Source of the DNA: Hyphomicrobiales bacterium
Lineage (GTDB): Bacteria > Pseudomonadota > Alphaproteobacteria > Rhizobiales > Beijerinckiaceae
DNA: 6,515 nt
Reading direction: 5' to 3'
Assembly (NCBI GenBank): GCA_028290085.1
Contig: JAQGKN010000222.1
Location: 1 to 6,515, forward strand
The notes beneath the pieces are model-generated. The model saw nothing but the letters and a program-made list of their open reading frames with translations, made no database searches and was not told the DNA's origin. This document shows, one piece after another, positions 5,876-6,515 of this stretch (within the stretch, counting starts at the first letter, position 1; the number at the start of each line of letters is the position of its first letter). The translations under genes and the position numbers were made by a program.

Positions 5876-6515
5876 ATGGATCAGAGACGTAAGCTTCGCA
5901 TTTTTCTATGTGCCCCACGTGGCTTTTGTGCGGGCGTCGTGCGTGCAATCGATGCGGTCGAGCGCGCGCTCGAGATCCATGGGGCGCCGGTTTACGTGCG
6001 CCATGAGATCGTGCACAACAAATACGTCGTCGACAGCCTGAAACGCAAAGGCGCAGTTTTCGTCGAGCATCTCGACGAGATCCCGGAGACGAACGCCCCG
6101 GTGATCTTCTCCGCCCATGGCGTGCCGAAATCTGTCCCCGATGCGGCGCGCGCGCGCAAGCTGCTGAGCATCGATGCAACCTGTCCCCTGGTCACCAAGG
6201 TGCATCGCGAGGCCGAGATCCACCGCAAGCGCGGGCGTCTCGTGCTGCTCATCGGCCATGCCGGCCATCCAGAGGTGGTGGGCACCATGGGGCAATTGCC
6301 CAGCGGAGCCGTGCGCCTTGTCGAGACACTGGCGGACGTCGAAGCGCTTCAGGTGCCAAAAAACATGCCGCTGGCCTTCGTCACGCAGACGACCTTGTCG
6401 GTGGATGACACGCGCGCCATCGTCGCCGCGCTGGAGCGCCGCTTCCCCGAGATCGTCGCACCCCACAAGGAAGACATCTGCTACGCCACCACCAACCGGC
6501 AGGAGGCGGTGAAGC
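5876..6515 (+). CDS. ispH: 4-hydroxy-3-methylbut-2-enyl diphosphate reductase IspH (partial, 3' end outside)
   Basis: IspH is the last enzyme of the MEP (non-mevalonate) isoprenoid pathway. It reduces HMBPP to IPP and DMAPP in the cytosol with an iron-sulfur cluster. The open frame runs from ATG 5876 off the right edge; 213 codons of an expected 310-320 are visible. All three cluster cysteines are present: Cys18 in PRGFCAGV, Cys103 in [11 protein letters not shown] and Cys202 in [12 protein letters not shown]. Substrate-site residues are also there: His47 ([12 protein letters not shown]), His81 (FSAHGVP), His131 and Glu133 ([11 protein letters not shown]), and the VTQTTLS segment at 169-175. 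The ATG is preceded by AGAGG at 5866-5870, 5 nt upstream, and the N-terminal length agrees with the E. coli enzyme within six residues. It is divergent from the antiporter gene. Nothing looks damaged. In many Rhizobiales ispH is followed by thrB and rnhA, which would lie beyond this window. Confidence 0.97.
   Translation, partial: MDQRRKLRIFLCAPRGFCAGVVRAIDAVERALEIHGAPVYVRHEIVHNKYVVDSLKRKGAVFVEHLDEIPETNAPVIFSAHGVPKSVPDAARARKLLSIDATCPLVTKVHREAEIHRKRGRLVLLIGHAGHPEVVGTMGQLPSGAVRLVETLADVEALQVPKNMPLAFVTQTTLSVDDTRAIVAALERRFPEIVAPHKEDICYATTNRQEAVK

Noticed and set aside
4903..5877. 324-codon minus-strand open frame over the Kef N-terminal half
   Set aside because: It is Arg-rich out-of-frame sequence overlapping a gene with clear family motifs.
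4905..6041. 378-codon plus-strand open frame antisense to the Kef gene and running into ispH
   Set aside because: It is a GC-driven shadow: its composition is dominated by Arg, His, Gln and Asp with no recognisable domain, and it opposes a well-supported antiporter and overlaps ispH in another frame.
5906..6466. 186-codon minus-strand open frame opposite ispH
   Set aside because: The plus strand encodes IspH with all cluster cysteines; the antisense frame has no family motif and mirrors its codon pattern.

Overview
The window comes from a GC-rich genome (roughly 60-65% GC by eye) and looks chromosomal and housekeeping in character. Protein style (UbiA, IspH and an LigE-like glutathione S-transferase) suggests an alphaproteobacterium, most likely Hyphomicrobiales (Rhizobiales). 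That placement rests on remembered family resemblance, not on a search. I see no mobile element, tRNA, rRNA or CRISPR array, and no gap between genes exceeds about 190 bases.

Layout. Five genes run on the minus strand and one on the plus strand. Read in transcription order from the right, the minus-strand genes are: a KefB/KefC-type K+/H+ antiporter with a C-terminal nucleotide-binding domain (3831-5705); a MATE-family multidrug exporter (2479-3834) that overlaps it by ATGA; a glutathione S-transferase of the LigE/beta-etherase-like type (1709-2413); a small exported four-cysteine protein of unknown function (1013-1519); and ubiA (54-1016), which starts with TTG inside a TTGA overlap. On the plus strand, divergent from the antiporter, is ispH (5876 to beyond the right edge), cut after 213 codons but already containing all three iron-sulfur cysteines. 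Positions 1-53, downstream of ubiA, hold nothing I can identify.

How the genes may work together. The antiporter, exporter and GST form a plausible module for coping with electrophiles or toxic organics. Kef proteins are known to be gated by glutathione and its adducts, GSTs make such adducts, and MATE pumps expel organic cations and drugs. The unknown secreted protein and ubiA form a second, translationally coupled pair. UbiA prenylates 4-hydroxybenzoate for ubiquinone, and IspH supplies the isoprenoid precursors, so the two ends of the window touch the same pathway, although they lie in different transcription units.

Regulatory points worth attention. A terminator-like hairpin with a U-run abuts the GST start codon and buries its ribosome binding site. 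A 26-codon leader ORF with a good ribosome binding site ends on the start codon of the four-cysteine protein. Two perfect inverted repeats lie in the ispH/kef divergent region. I did not find convincing evidence of an exotic new system.
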